A program made the translations under genes and the position numbers. Shown piece after piece: positions 47,301 through 54,279 of a stretch of DNA of 64,000 nucleotides; position 1 is the stretch's first letter; the number at the start of each line of letters is the position of its first letter. The DNA comes from an uncultured Draconibacterium sp. GTDB lineage: Bacteria > Bacteroidota > Bacteroidia > Bacteroidales > Prolixibacteraceae. The stretch covers positions 2,991,501 to 3,055,500 of the forward strand of contig NZ_OY771647.1 of assembly GCF_963674925.1 (NCBI RefSeq), read 5' to 3'. The notes beneath the pieces were generated by a model, which ran no database searches, was not told where the DNA came from, and saw nothing but the letters and a program-made list of their open reading frames with translations.

Positions 47301-47487
47301 TTCCGTACTCGATAAAGTGGGAATGAAAAGACTAAGGGTTTATGCTTCGCTTGAAGATTACTTCACCTTTACAAAATATAAAGGTTTCGACCCGGAAGTT
47401 ACAGGTGTTGGAAACGCATTGGGAGTTGATAAAGGAAGTTATCCGAACTCGAAGAAAATCATATTTGGTTTTAATGTGTCATTCTAA
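44365..47487 (+). CDS. SusC-like TonB-dependent outer-membrane transporter 2
   Basis: 1040 aa: signal peptide ending near VAFSQ, carboxypeptidase-regulatory-like domain (VTGSVAGSDGELLPGVTV), plug with LYVVDGRIA and IESMEILKDAASAAIYG, a beta-barrel with the usual Asn/Tyr/Asp-rich loops, and an aromatic C-terminus GFNVSF. A second in-frame ATG at 44401 would give MKSYRLLSK and a shorter n-region. The upstream ATG has the A/T-rich context seen before other starts here, so I kept it with moderate certainty. It pairs with the SusD encoded 24 bp downstream. It is clearly divergent from SusC 1, so it is not a recent duplicate. Confidence 0.94.
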   Translation: MRNYNVSKVRYLMKSYRLLSKMLIVGFLMISTVAFSQTNIEVTGSVAGSDGELLPGVTVVVKGTTNGTITDIDGNYALKNVPSDATLQFSFIGMKSTEVAVGGQTIINVTLESANIALDEVVAIGYGVQKKSSVTGAISQVKAEDMENRTITNPLQAIAGKTAGTQVYSNSAAPGSSPTIRIRGINSNNSISPLYVVDGRIASSIAGIEPNDIESMEILKDAASAAIYGAQAGNGVVLITTKKGKKGVGSVSYDFQYTIQSIGKTPKVMNSEQFIDYWTEAGKFSMDRVYQYWDFEQNTDWVNEIFESSIMQRHNISFQGGNEKGSYYVSGSILDNDGMVVGDADTYKRYTGMINTNYNIKPWLEVGTNNQLEYYERRSVSEGSEYGSLILSTLQLDPMTAVTYTEDNMPDNMASALANYRATGVGELLSDGNGNYYSVSPFLTSENLNPLIMRDNAYSKSSGFNINGTAFLNLKPIEGLVATTRFSYLLSAGESYGYSQDYYANSQSYQNYMGLNASSSNNIRIQWENFATYNRSFDKHNLTAMVGTSFTKIRSFGVSGSKTGTDDDFGVQRDDPRYYYFAYATSEAIKDVSGGEPTLRTQNAYFGRFGYNYDEKYLAEIVMRTDAFDSAYLPYDNRWGYFPGGSVGWVVSKESFMQDASSWIDFLKLRASWGQNGSLAGLGSFAYRTAVTSTGSYPFSSDPVYSIGYKPSTTGNQELKWETNEQTDLGIDARFLKSKLSMTFDYFVKKTKDLIVTGITPSTIVGNTASPINAGNIENTGFELELGWKDMKGDFSYDVRGNISSIKNKVTNIHESLDYIPGTGFHTTSGITRFEVGKPAWYFYGYEFEGIDVATGDPVFVDQNSDDIINDDDKVDLGKGIPDLTYGITLNAAYKGFDAIVFGQGSYGNDIYSCLNRTDYAVNSLTYFTENRWTADNTNGIRPRAGANDLDKYYTSSAAVFDGSYFKIKQIQLGYTLPGSVLDKVGMKRLRVYASLEDYFTFTKYKGFDPEVTGVGNALGVDKGSYPNSKKIIFGFNVSF

Positions 47488-47511
47488 TCTTAACCAAAAA
47501 ATCGAATTAAA

Positions 47512-49071
47512 ATGAAACGAATAACATTAATATATTTAGCCGCCATTGCAATGGTTTTCACCATGCTTTCGTGCGAAGATGAATTGGATATAGTGCAAAA
47601 AGGTGCTATTAGTTTAGAAGAATATTATGGCAGCGACGAAAGTGCTGAAGGAGCAGTAACCGCAATTTATGGCGAATTGCGCGGAATGATGTACAATTAC
47701 AAATTCCTGAAAAATATTTGTTCAGATGATGTGTGGGCTGGTGGTGCCGACCGTGGCGACAACAACGACCTGGAAAAAATGAACGAATTTACCTTTAGTG
47801 CCGAACACGGTTTTCTTTCGGGATGTTTCCAGAGTTATTACAATATTATTTACAATGCCAATATTGTAATGCAATACATCCAACCCGATTCAGATGTTAA
47901 AAAGCAAATGATTGCTGAAGCAAAAGTATTTCGTGCTTTGGCTTATATCGATCTCATTTCGATGTGGGGAACGCCTCCTTTGGTAGATCATCCGCTGGAT
48001 CCGTCGGAATATCAAATGTCAAACGGAGATCCGGCTGAATTGTGGGCTTTGGTTGAAACCGATTTAACTGAAGCTATTAACTCGGGTAGTTTGATGGAAA
48101 AATCCAATGTAAATGATGATTCAGTTTACCGTGTTACAAAACAATTTGCACAAACCTTACTAGGTAAGGCTTACTTGTACCAGGGAAAAAATTCAGAATC
48201 AGCTGCTGCGTTCGAGACGGTAATCGGCTCTAATCTTTACGCTTTATATGAGGGCGAATATGATGATATTTTTGCTTTCTCGAACAAGAACAATAGCGAA
48301 TCGATGTTTGAGGTGAACCGTGTTGTTGACGCCAACAACGTGTGGGATAACTTCGATTTTTGGCACTTAATGATCCATTTCCGTACCGACCGTTTTACAG
48401 CTAAACCGGTTACGGCTTTAGGATTATCAGATTTGGGCTGGGGATTTTGTTTACCGCAAAAAGACCTTTACGATGCATTTGTTGCTGAAGAAGGTGAAGA
48501 CGGATATCGTTTGAACCGTACGCTGAAAACCTATGAGCAAATTCAGGAAATGGGTGCCAGTATGGATCCCGGAAAAACAATTATTGCTGAAGGCTATTTT
48601 TTCTGGAAAACAAGAATTACCAAAGATGCAGTGCCGGCAGCAGGTTCTAATTTCACCTGGGATCATAACGTGCGTATTATGCGCTATGCCGATGTGCTTC
48701 TTATGGCAGCAGAAGCCAACTTGCTGGCAGGTAACCAAAGCAAGGCCGATACTTACCTGAATATGGTTCGTTCGCGCGCTAAACTGGAGAATAAAACTGC
48801 TACAATGGAGGCCATTAAAACTGAGCGCCGGCTTGAACTCTGTTTCGAGGATGTTCGCTACCAGGATTTAATTCGCTGGGGCGATGCCGAATCAGCATTG
48901 TCAGGTCAGGGTAAAGAGTATCCGGTTATGACTTCTAACGGTGCTGTAACTTTTAAATCAACCGGAAACAGCGAAGGGAAATACGGTTTTCAGGAACGAA
49001 ATACCCTCTTCCCGTTTCCATCAACCGAGATTCAGTTAAACAAAAATATTGTTCAAAATCCGGGTTGGTAA
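47512..49071 (+). CDS. SusD/RagB-like glycan-binding lipoprotein 2
   Basis: 519 aa, lipobox MLSC. SusD landmarks are KQMIAEAKVFRALAYIDLI (conserved RAxxYxxL region), the mid-protein TPR helices, IMRYADVLLMAAEANLLAG, YLNMVRSRAKL, TERRLELCFEDVRYQDLIRW (conserved ExxLEFxxExxRxxDLxRW type), and the terminal FPFPSTEIQLN with NPGW. It holds the ligand over the SusC 2 channel. The sequence differs from SusD 1, which suggests a different oligosaccharide. Confidence 0.95.
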   Translation: MKRITLIYLAAIAMVFTMLSCEDELDIVQKGAISLEEYYGSDESAEGAVTAIYGELRGMMYNYKFLKNICSDDVWAGGADRGDNNDLEKMNEFTFSAEHGFLSGCFQSYYNIIYNANIVMQYIQPDSDVKKQMIAEAKVFRALAYIDLISMWGTPPLVDHPLDPSEYQMSNGDPAELWALVETDLTEAINSGSLMEKSNVNDDSVYRVTKQFAQTLLGKAYLYQGKNSESAAAFETVIGSNLYALYEGEYDDIFAFSNKNNSESMFEVNRVVDANNVWDNFDFWHLMIHFRTDRFTAKPVTALGLSDLGWGFCLPQKDLYDAFVAEEGEDGYRLNRTLKTYEQIQEMGASMDPGKTIIAEGYFFWKTRITKDAVPAAGSNFTWDHNVRIMRYADVLLMAAEANLLAGNQSKADTYLNMVRSRAKLENKTATMEAIKTERRLELCFEDVRYQDLIRWGDAESALSGQGKEYPVMTSNGAVTFKSTGNSEGKYGFQERNTLFPFPSTEIQLNKNIVQNPGW

Positions 49072-49113
49072 TTTCTCCGGTTTACAGAACTTAAAAAATT
49101 AAAAATAAATCAT

Positions 49114-49210
49114 ATGAAATGAGCATGAGTATGGAATTCACACCAGTAGAGATAATTACATCTCATGCGAATTCCATCTGTTGCTATAAAAAATTTAAAA
49201 TTCTAAACAG
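49114..49210 (+). promoter_or_regulatory. Leader with interlocking hairpins before the third outer-membrane gene (L2)
   Basis: Starts ATGAAATGAGCATGAG. Perfect complements are GCATGAG (49123-49129) with CTCATGC (49162-49168), ATGGAATTC (49131-49139) with GAATTCCAT (49169-49177), GAGAT/ATCTC inside, and CATCTGTT (49175-49182) with AACAGATG (49206-49213), which contains the start codon of the next gene. The first two pairs interlock like a pseudoknot. The last competes with the second. Translational control is inferred. Confidence 0.45.
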
Positions 49211-50152
49211 ATGAAAACTATATGGAAATTATTTATGTTCCTCCTGGCCGCCAATTTTGTGCTGGTTTCGTGCGAGGAAGATTCGCTTGATCCACTTACC
49301 GGGAAATATTCTCCTCCCGAGGTGTATGATCTTACTGTACTTGGAACACAGGACCGGGTAAAAGATGGTCCGCTTTATACATTCTCTATCGACTTGACGG
49401 ATGAGGGGTCGAATACTTTGAGTATGAAACTTTTTTCAACCGATTATATATTGCCGGCTTCTGACTTTACGCCAAGTAACCAGGCCGCTAACAGAACCTA
49501 TTTGCTTGGAGCAGAGGGCACAACTTTTAACGGACAACAAATTACGGACGGTACAATAAGTATTGCAGCTCAGGACAGTAATTACACGGTTAGCGGAATT
49601 CTTTATCTGGCCAATGAAACCGTGCTAAAACTTACCGGAGCATTTACTTATGCTTATCAGCCCGATCCGTACACGCCAACCTTCACTTACACGGATGAAA
49701 CAGCATCTCCGGCAATGGGCGGTGCGCAAGGTGCAACACCTATTGAAGGAAGTACCATGCACAAAATTACGGTTTTTGCAGATGATGTTTTTTATGCATA
49801 TTTGGAACTTGTTGCCGATGCAAATGCAACATCGCTTTCAGGAACTTATTCGGTGAAAGATGGAGTTAATGCCATTGGCCAGTTGTCAAACGGATATTAT
49901 GTTGATCTTGCATGGTATGGAATGGCCGGTGTAATGGAAGGTGGCTCGTATTACATGAAAGGTGAAGAGAAGATGTATATTCGTGAAGGTGACGGTGCCA
50001 TTACCATTGTTGACAATGCCGGATCATTAACAATTACAGGAGACAACCTTGGAATCCTGAATCTTGAGGCTTTGATTAGCTCCGGAGGTGCAACATGGTC
50101 GGTACTCGAAACACCGGGAAGTGTGAATGTTACAGACGCTACTAAATTGTAG
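49211..50152 (+). CDS. Putative surface glycan-binding lipoprotein (SusE/F position)
   Basis: 313 aa, lipobox LVSC. The mature protein is almost wholly beta-strand and rich in Thr/Ser/Tyr, with repeated phrases such as YTFSIDLTDEGSNTLSMKL and ITVFADDVFYAYLELVADA, then LSGTYSVKDG. The two halves look like related beta-sandwich domains. I recognise no named family. Its place directly after SusD is the usual slot for SusE/SusF-type binding proteins, and no catalytic motif was seen. Binding of the esterified glycan handled by this locus is inferred. Confidence 0.65.
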   Translation: MKTIWKLFMFLLAANFVLVSCEEDSLDPLTGKYSPPEVYDLTVLGTQDRVKDGPLYTFSIDLTDEGSNTLSMKLFSTDYILPASDFTPSNQAANRTYLLGAEGTTFNGQQITDGTISIAAQDSNYTVSGILYLANETVLKLTGAFTYAYQPDPYTPTFTYTDETASPAMGGAQGATPIEGSTMHKITVFADDVFYAYLELVADANATSLSGTYSVKDGVNAIGQLSNGYYVDLAWYGMAGVMEGGSYYMKGEEKMYIREGDGAITIVDNAGSLTITGDNLGILNLEALISSGGATWSVLETPGSVNVTDATKL

Positions 50153-50198
50153 CGAACGGTAATCCATTGTGATACAGAAAAATAGTTCACTAACAATA

Positions 50199-51407
50199 AT
50201 GTATACAAAAATGAAATTAAAAATCTCAATTACAACTATTCTGGTCTTAATCCTTGGCCTGAATATTTATGCACAGCAGGCTTTATTTGGTGGCCAGAAC
50301 ATTGTTTCGCCGGAAATACACAGCGATAACAGTGTAACATTTCGGTTCAATGCACCAAGTGCTGATACGGTAAGAATTACCGGTGATTTTCTACCAACAG
50401 AGAAAATTAAAACGCAGTGGGGGGTATTTGATGCCCCGGGAAAAGCGTTGTTGAAAAAGGATGCAAACGGCATATGGAGTTTTACTACACAACCTCTGGA
50501 GTCTGATCTGTATAGCTACTCATTTAGCGTAGATGGTGTAACCAATACCGATCCGAATAATGTTTATATGATTCGCGACGTGGCTTCAATCACTGATGTT
50601 TTTATTGTTGGTGGTGGAAAAGGCGATTTGTACAATGTACAGGATGTGCCACATGGTTCAGTTACACGTCGTTGGTACGATTCTCCGGGAAATAATATGA
50701 AGCGACGCATTACCATTTATACGCCTCCGGGTTACGAAGAAAGTAAGGATAAATATCCGGTTTTGTATTTGCTACACGGAATGGGTGGCGACGAAGAAGC
50801 CTGGATTGCTCTTGGACGAACTTCTCAGATTTTGGATAACCTGATTGCACAGGGAAAAGCAAAACCAATGATCGTGGTTATGCCCAACGGCAATGTTGCT
50901 CAGCAAGCGGCGCCCGGCGAATCACCAAAAGGATTGTACAAACCAAACATGCAATTGCCAAACACCATGGATGGTAAGTATGAAGCAACATTTATGGATA
51001 TTGTGAAATTTGTTGAAAGCAATTATCGGGTGAAAGCCGACAAAGCCGACCGTGCCATTGCAGGCCTTTCTATGGGAGGCTACCATTCTTTGCACATTTC
51101 ACGCTATTATCCGAATACTTTTGATTACGTTGGATTGTTTTCAGCAGCTATTATGCCGGATGCCGCAATGAAGTCGAAAGTTTATGAGAATTTTGACGAA
51201 ACACTAAAAGCCCAAATAGATAACGGGTACAAGCTGTATTGGATTGGAATTGGCAAAACCGATTTCTTGTATCAGACCAACACAGACTTTCGTGCAAAAC
51301 TTGATGGTATGGGAATGAAATACACTTACGTGGAAACTGAAGGTGGTCATGTTTGGACCAACTGGCGGGTTTATCTTAGTGAATTTGCTCCATTACTTTT
51401 TAAATAA
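50199..51407 (+). CDS. CE1-type esterase with N-terminal CBM48-like domain (copy A)
   Basis: 402 aa secreted enzyme (signal cleaved near IYAQQ). The N-terminal early-set/CBM48-like domain (about 30-125; SVTFRFNAPSADTVRITGDF) precedes an alpha/beta-hydrolase of the esterase D/CE1 type (about 150-402). The nucleophile Ser291 is in AGLSMGGYHS, the oxyanion region is VLYLLHGMGGDEEAW, the Asp lies near GIGKTDFLYQ and the catalytic His is in EGGHVWTNW. Related two-domain proteins are feruloyl or acetyl-xylan esterases. Start options are 50199, 50211 and GTG 50169. The next gene is its paralogue, after a terminator. Confidence 0.87.
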   Translation: MYTKMKLKISITTILVLILGLNIYAQQALFGGQNIVSPEIHSDNSVTFRFNAPSADTVRITGDFLPTEKIKTQWGVFDAPGKALLKKDANGIWSFTTQPLESDLYSYSFSVDGVTNTDPNNVYMIRDVASITDVFIVGGGKGDLYNVQDVPHGSVTRRWYDSPGNNMKRRITIYTPPGYEESKDKYPVLYLLHGMGGDEEAWIALGRTSQILDNLIAQGKAKPMIVVMPNGNVAQQAAPGESPKGLYKPNMQLPNTMDGKYEATFMDIVKFVESNYRVKADKADRAIAGLSMGGYHSLHISRYYPNTFDYVGLFSAAIMPDAAMKSKVYENFDETLKAQIDNGYKLYWIGIGKTDFLYQTNTDFRAKLDGMGMKYTYVETEGGHVWTNWRVYLSEFAPLLFK

Positions 51408-51411
51408 AATT

Positions 51412-51443
51412 AAGATCCGGTGCTGTAGTGCCGGATCTTTTAT
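51412..51443 (+). terminator. Hairpin terminator between the two CE1 paralogues
   Basis: AAGATCCGG (51412-51420) pairs with CCGGATCTT (51431-51439), with inner pairs TGC/GTG around TGTA, followed by TTTATTT. It may lower expression of copy B relative to copy A. Confidence 0.75.
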
Positions 51444-51481
51444 TTCCTGTTTGGAATTAGCAACATCGTAAATTAAAAGAA

Positions 51482-52651
51482 ATGAAAAAGATATTTTTAA
51501 TAGTTATTGCTTGTCTGGCAATTATGGTAGATGTAAATGCTCAGGAGCTAACTAACTTTATGAACAGGGAACCAATCGTTTCACCGGAAATAGGTGAAAG
51601 TCAGGTGACCTTTCGGTTTCTGGCACCCAAAGCCGATACCGTAAAAATTACCGGGGGATTTACGCCTACCGTTAAAATGAAAACGTCGTTTGGCGAAATG
51701 GATGTGCCGGGAAGCCTTGATCTAACGAAAGATGAAAAAGGTTTGTGGTCGATTACATTACCATTGCCAGAGCCTGAATTGTATACCTACAGTTTTATTG
51801 TTGATGGTATCTCCATGAATGATCCGACTAACACTTTTATGCAGCGCGATGGTTCGCGTTACCTTAGTGTACTGTTGGTGCCGGGAGAAAAAACGGAGAA
51901 TTATTTTGAAGCCGAAAAACGCGGAAATCTGCATCAGGTGTGGTACGATTCTCCAACATTGAAAATAAACAGGAGAATGTTTGTTTACACGCCTTATGGC
52001 TACGAAACCAGCGATAAAAGTTATCCGGTTTTATACCTGCTTCACGGTGCCGGTGGCGACGAAGATGCCTGGAGTTCGATGGGACGTACCCGTCAGATTC
52101 TGGATAACCTGATTGAAAAAGGTCTTGCAGAACCTATGATTTGTGTTATGCCCAACGGAAATCCAAATCAATTGGCAGCGCAAACCACACAATTGCCTGT
52201 AAGCGATATGGATTACAGAGACCCGTCGAACAGCAATAAATATGTTCATAGTATTGTGAAGGATATTGTACCCTACATTGAAAAGAATTACCGTGTTATT
52301 GCCGATCCTGATCATCGTGCTATTGCCGGTCTTTCAATGGGTGGTGGTCATACGATTGCTGCAGCTAACGAATATCCCGGAACTTTCCAGTATATCTGCC
52401 CGCTAAGTATGGGAATCTGGGGCGAACAACCCGATATTGATGAGAAGCTTCAAGGATTAAAAAAAGCAGGATACAAACTGTATTGGTTGGCTTGTGGTAA
52501 CACTGATTTTGTTTATGAAAGTGCACAAAAACTGGATTCTAAATTGACTGAGAATGGTTTGGAACACACTTTCTATGTTACTGAAGGCGGGCATACCTGG
52601 GCCAATTGGCGAATTTATTTAAATACGTTTGCTCCGCTTTTATTCAAATAG
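51482..52651 (+). CDS. CE1-type esterase with N-terminal CBM48-like domain (copy B)
   Basis: 389 aa with a signal peptide cleaved near VNAQE. Same architecture as copy A: CBM48-like domain (QVTFRFLAPKADTVKITGGF) and CE1 catalytic domain with VLYLLHGAGGDEDAW, nucleophile Ser285 in AGLSMGGGHT, ACGNTDFVYE and EGGHTWANW. The two proteins are clearly paralogous along their full length and form a tandem pair. The active-site loop differs (GGYHS against GGGHT), so they may remove different acyl groups or act at different positions. Confidence 0.88.
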   Translation: MKKIFLIVIACLAIMVDVNAQELTNFMNREPIVSPEIGESQVTFRFLAPKADTVKITGGFTPTVKMKTSFGEMDVPGSLDLTKDEKGLWSITLPLPEPELYTYSFIVDGISMNDPTNTFMQRDGSRYLSVLLVPGEKTENYFEAEKRGNLHQVWYDSPTLKINRRMFVYTPYGYETSDKSYPVLYLLHGAGGDEDAWSSMGRTRQILDNLIEKGLAEPMICVMPNGNPNQLAAQTTQLPVSDMDYRDPSNSNKYVHSIVKDIVPYIEKNYRVIADPDHRAIAGLSMGGGHTIAAANEYPGTFQYICPLSMGIWGEQPDIDEKLQGLKKAGYKLYWLACGNTDFVYESAQKLDSKLTENGLEHTFYVTEGGHTWANWRIYLNTFAPLLFK

Positions 52652-52678
52652 CATTATTGTACATAAGTTAAATAGTAA

Positions 52679-52741
52679 TGGCAACAACACGCAACTTTCC
52701 TTAAACGTAATACGATAAGGAAATTGTTGTTGCCAATTTTT
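52679..52741 (+). terminator. Long two-part hairpin with T-run
   Basis: TGGCAACAAC (52679-52688) pairs with GTTGTTGCCA (52726-52735) and inner TTTCCTTA (52696-52703) pairs with TAAGGAAA (52716-52723). ATTTTT follows. It is a likely end of transcript after copy B, though the internal loop is longer than in usual terminators. Confidence 0.65.
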
Positions 52742-52750
52742 CGAACAAAG

Positions 52751-52891
52751 ATGAGCAGGGGATTAATTCACACAATAGTAGTTTTTGTTAGTAGTTGGAT
52801 TCTGGGTTTTTCGGCTCTTGTGCCCGGGAAACCTAACGATTTTCAGGCTATATTAAAAGTTAAAGCTACCCTGAAGGATTTCCGCATATAA
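52751..52891 (+). CDS. Possible 46-aa small exported peptide or gene remnant
   Basis: ATG at 52751, stop TAA at 52889-52891. The N-terminus is positively charged and then hydrophobic (HTIVVFVSSWILGFSAL) like a signal peptide, followed by a short Lys-rich part (ILKVKATLKDF). There is no recognisable family. It sits directly after a terminator and 75 bp before the next esterase. It could be a true small gene or the stump of a deleted one. Confidence 0.25.
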   Translation: MSRGLIHTIVVFVSSWILGFSALVPGKPNDFQAILKVKATLKDFRI

Positions 52892-52966
52892 TTAAGACAG
52901 ACCATAGATTAATGCACTCATCTTTTTTTTATTTTTATTAAATTTCGAAGAACCTAAATTTAGACT

Positions 52967-54004
52967 ATGAAAATCCAATTTCTACTACTTTTTGCATTTC
53001 TCCACCTTGCTCAACTTTCCATTGCTCAAAGCGATAAAGGAACTGTAGTAACCGATGCGATTTATTCTCAAAATTTGGAAAATGATTTTGGCGAGAATCC
53101 AAACCGTGCTGTTTCGGTTTATCTTCCTCCAAACTATGAAAACAGCGATCAGCGTTATCCGGTTATCTATTTCCTTCATGGATTTATGGGCGATAATAAA
53201 ATGATGGCCATGATGTCCGGTCTTCTTGATTATGCGATTGCCGATAACAAAATCAAACCTTTTATAATGGTTATTCCCGACGAAAAAACAACTTACCAGG
53301 GAAGTTTCTACAGTAATTCGGGTGTATTTGGAGACTGGGAAGATTTTACTGCTTTCGATCTGGTTAAGTATATGGATGAAAATTACCGTACGATTCCGAA
53401 AAAGGAAAGCCGTGGAATTACCGGACATAGCATGGGGGGATATGGCGCTTTAAAAATTGCCATGCACCATCCCGATATATTTAGTACCGTTTATGCAATT
53501 AGCCCGGGAGCTTTAACGATTGTTGCCGAGTATGGACCAAACAGTACTACATTCAGGGAATTGTCTACTATCAAAACGCTTGAAGGACTAAAAAGATCTT
53601 ATTTCGGGAGTGTGATGATGGCCTTTGGCCGTGCCTGGTCGCCGAATCCCGATAACCCTCCGTTTTATTGTGATTTCCCATTTGTTTATAACGGCGATGA
53701 GCTCACTGTTAATCAGGATGTATTGCAGAAATGGTATGATAATATGCCCGTTCATATGATCGATGACAATCTGGAAAACCTGCAACAGCTAAAAGCCATT
53801 AAACTCGACTGGGGCCGAAATGCCGGTGACCGGTTTACACTACAGTGCGACATGTTCAGTCAGCGATTGGAAAACGTTGGAATTACCCATTTTGCCGAGG
53901 AATATATTGGTACGCACGGAAGTGGAATTTATACCAAAGAGGGGCGTATTCCTCAGCAGGTTCTGCCATACTTCGATTTTTATCTGGAGTTTGGTGAGGA
54001 ATAA
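52967..54004 (+). CDS. CE1-type esterase without binding domain (copy C)
   Basis: 345 aa with a signal peptide cleaved near SIAQS. A single alpha/beta-hydrolase of esterase D type: VSVYLPPNYENS, YPVIYFLHGFMGDNKM (oxyanion), nucleophile Ser155 in GHSMGGYGALKIAMHH, ISPGAL, and a C-terminal His within EYIGTHGSGIY. It lacks the CBM48-like domain of copies A and B and is only distantly related to them. Probable role: removal of feruloyl, acetyl or similar groups from oligosaccharides in the periplasm or at the surface. It lies upstream of the GH3 gene, separated by a duplicated leader. Confidence 0.86.
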   Translation: MKIQFLLLFAFLHLAQLSIAQSDKGTVVTDAIYSQNLENDFGENPNRAVSVYLPPNYENSDQRYPVIYFLHGFMGDNKMMAMMSGLLDYAIADNKIKPFIMVIPDEKTTYQGSFYSNSGVFGDWEDFTAFDLVKYMDENYRTIPKKESRGITGHSMGGYGALKIAMHHPDIFSTVYAISPGALTIVAEYGPNSTTFRELSTIKTLEGLKRSYFGSVMMAFGRAWSPNPDNPPFYCDFPFVYNGDELTVNQDVLQKWYDNMPVHMIDDNLENLQQLKAIKLDWGRNAGDRFTLQCDMFSQRLENVGITHFAEEYIGTHGSGIYTKEGRIPQQVLPYFDFYLEFGEE

Positions 54005-54025
54005 ACAAAATTAAAATAACAAATT

Positions 54026-54145
54026 ATGAAACGAACATGAATTTTCCTCATTCTAAATTCACAAACAAGAATGATTAAAATTTATGTGAGTTCCTGAATG
54101 TATTCAAATTTTTTGAACATTCAGAAATCAAAAAATTTTTAACAG
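54026..54145 (+). repeat. First unit of a duplicated leader (L3)
   Basis: Begins ATGAAACGAACATGAAT (a five-codon frame MKRT-stop), shares AAGAATGATTAAAA and ATTTATGTGAG with the next unit, and has a hairpin CTGAATG-TA-TTCAA-ATTTT-TTGAA-CATTCAG (about 54082-54112). It ends with AATTTTTAACAG before the ATG of unit 2. It looks like a leader plus abandoned gene start. Confidence 0.5.
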
Positions 54146-54279
54146 ATGAAACGAACAAGAATTTATTTAATCATAACCACACGAAAAAGATGATTAAAAA
54201 AATTTATGTGAGAGCGGAGCGCTTACATCCGTTCTCAAATTTTAAAGTAAATATTACAAAACGTGAAAATTTTAAACGG
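54146..54279 (+). promoter_or_regulatory. Second unit of the duplicated leader, directly before GH3 (L4)
   Basis: Begins ATGAAACGAACAAGAATT (a 15-codon frame). GAGAGCGGA (54210-54218) pairs with TCCGTTCTC (54228-54236). The overlapping CATCCGTT (54226-54233) is a perfect complement of AACGGATG (54275-54282), which contains the GH3 start codon. The two pairings cannot form together. A switch in start-codon access is a hypothesis. Confidence 0.42.

Larger units (their letters stand above)
52652..52966. other. 315-bp gap between esterase copy B and the third esterase
   Basis: Holds a long hairpin at 52679-52741, a possible 46-codon reading frame (52751-52891), and A/T-rich sequence with a T-run (52922-52930) before the next start. 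Confidence 0.5.

Noticed and set aside
49114..49213. Short inverted repeats as sites of an invertible promoter
   Set aside because: Arms of 7-9 bp with about 30-bp loops are too short and close for known Bacteroidota DNA inversions, and no recombinase gene is near. RNA pairing is the simpler reading.
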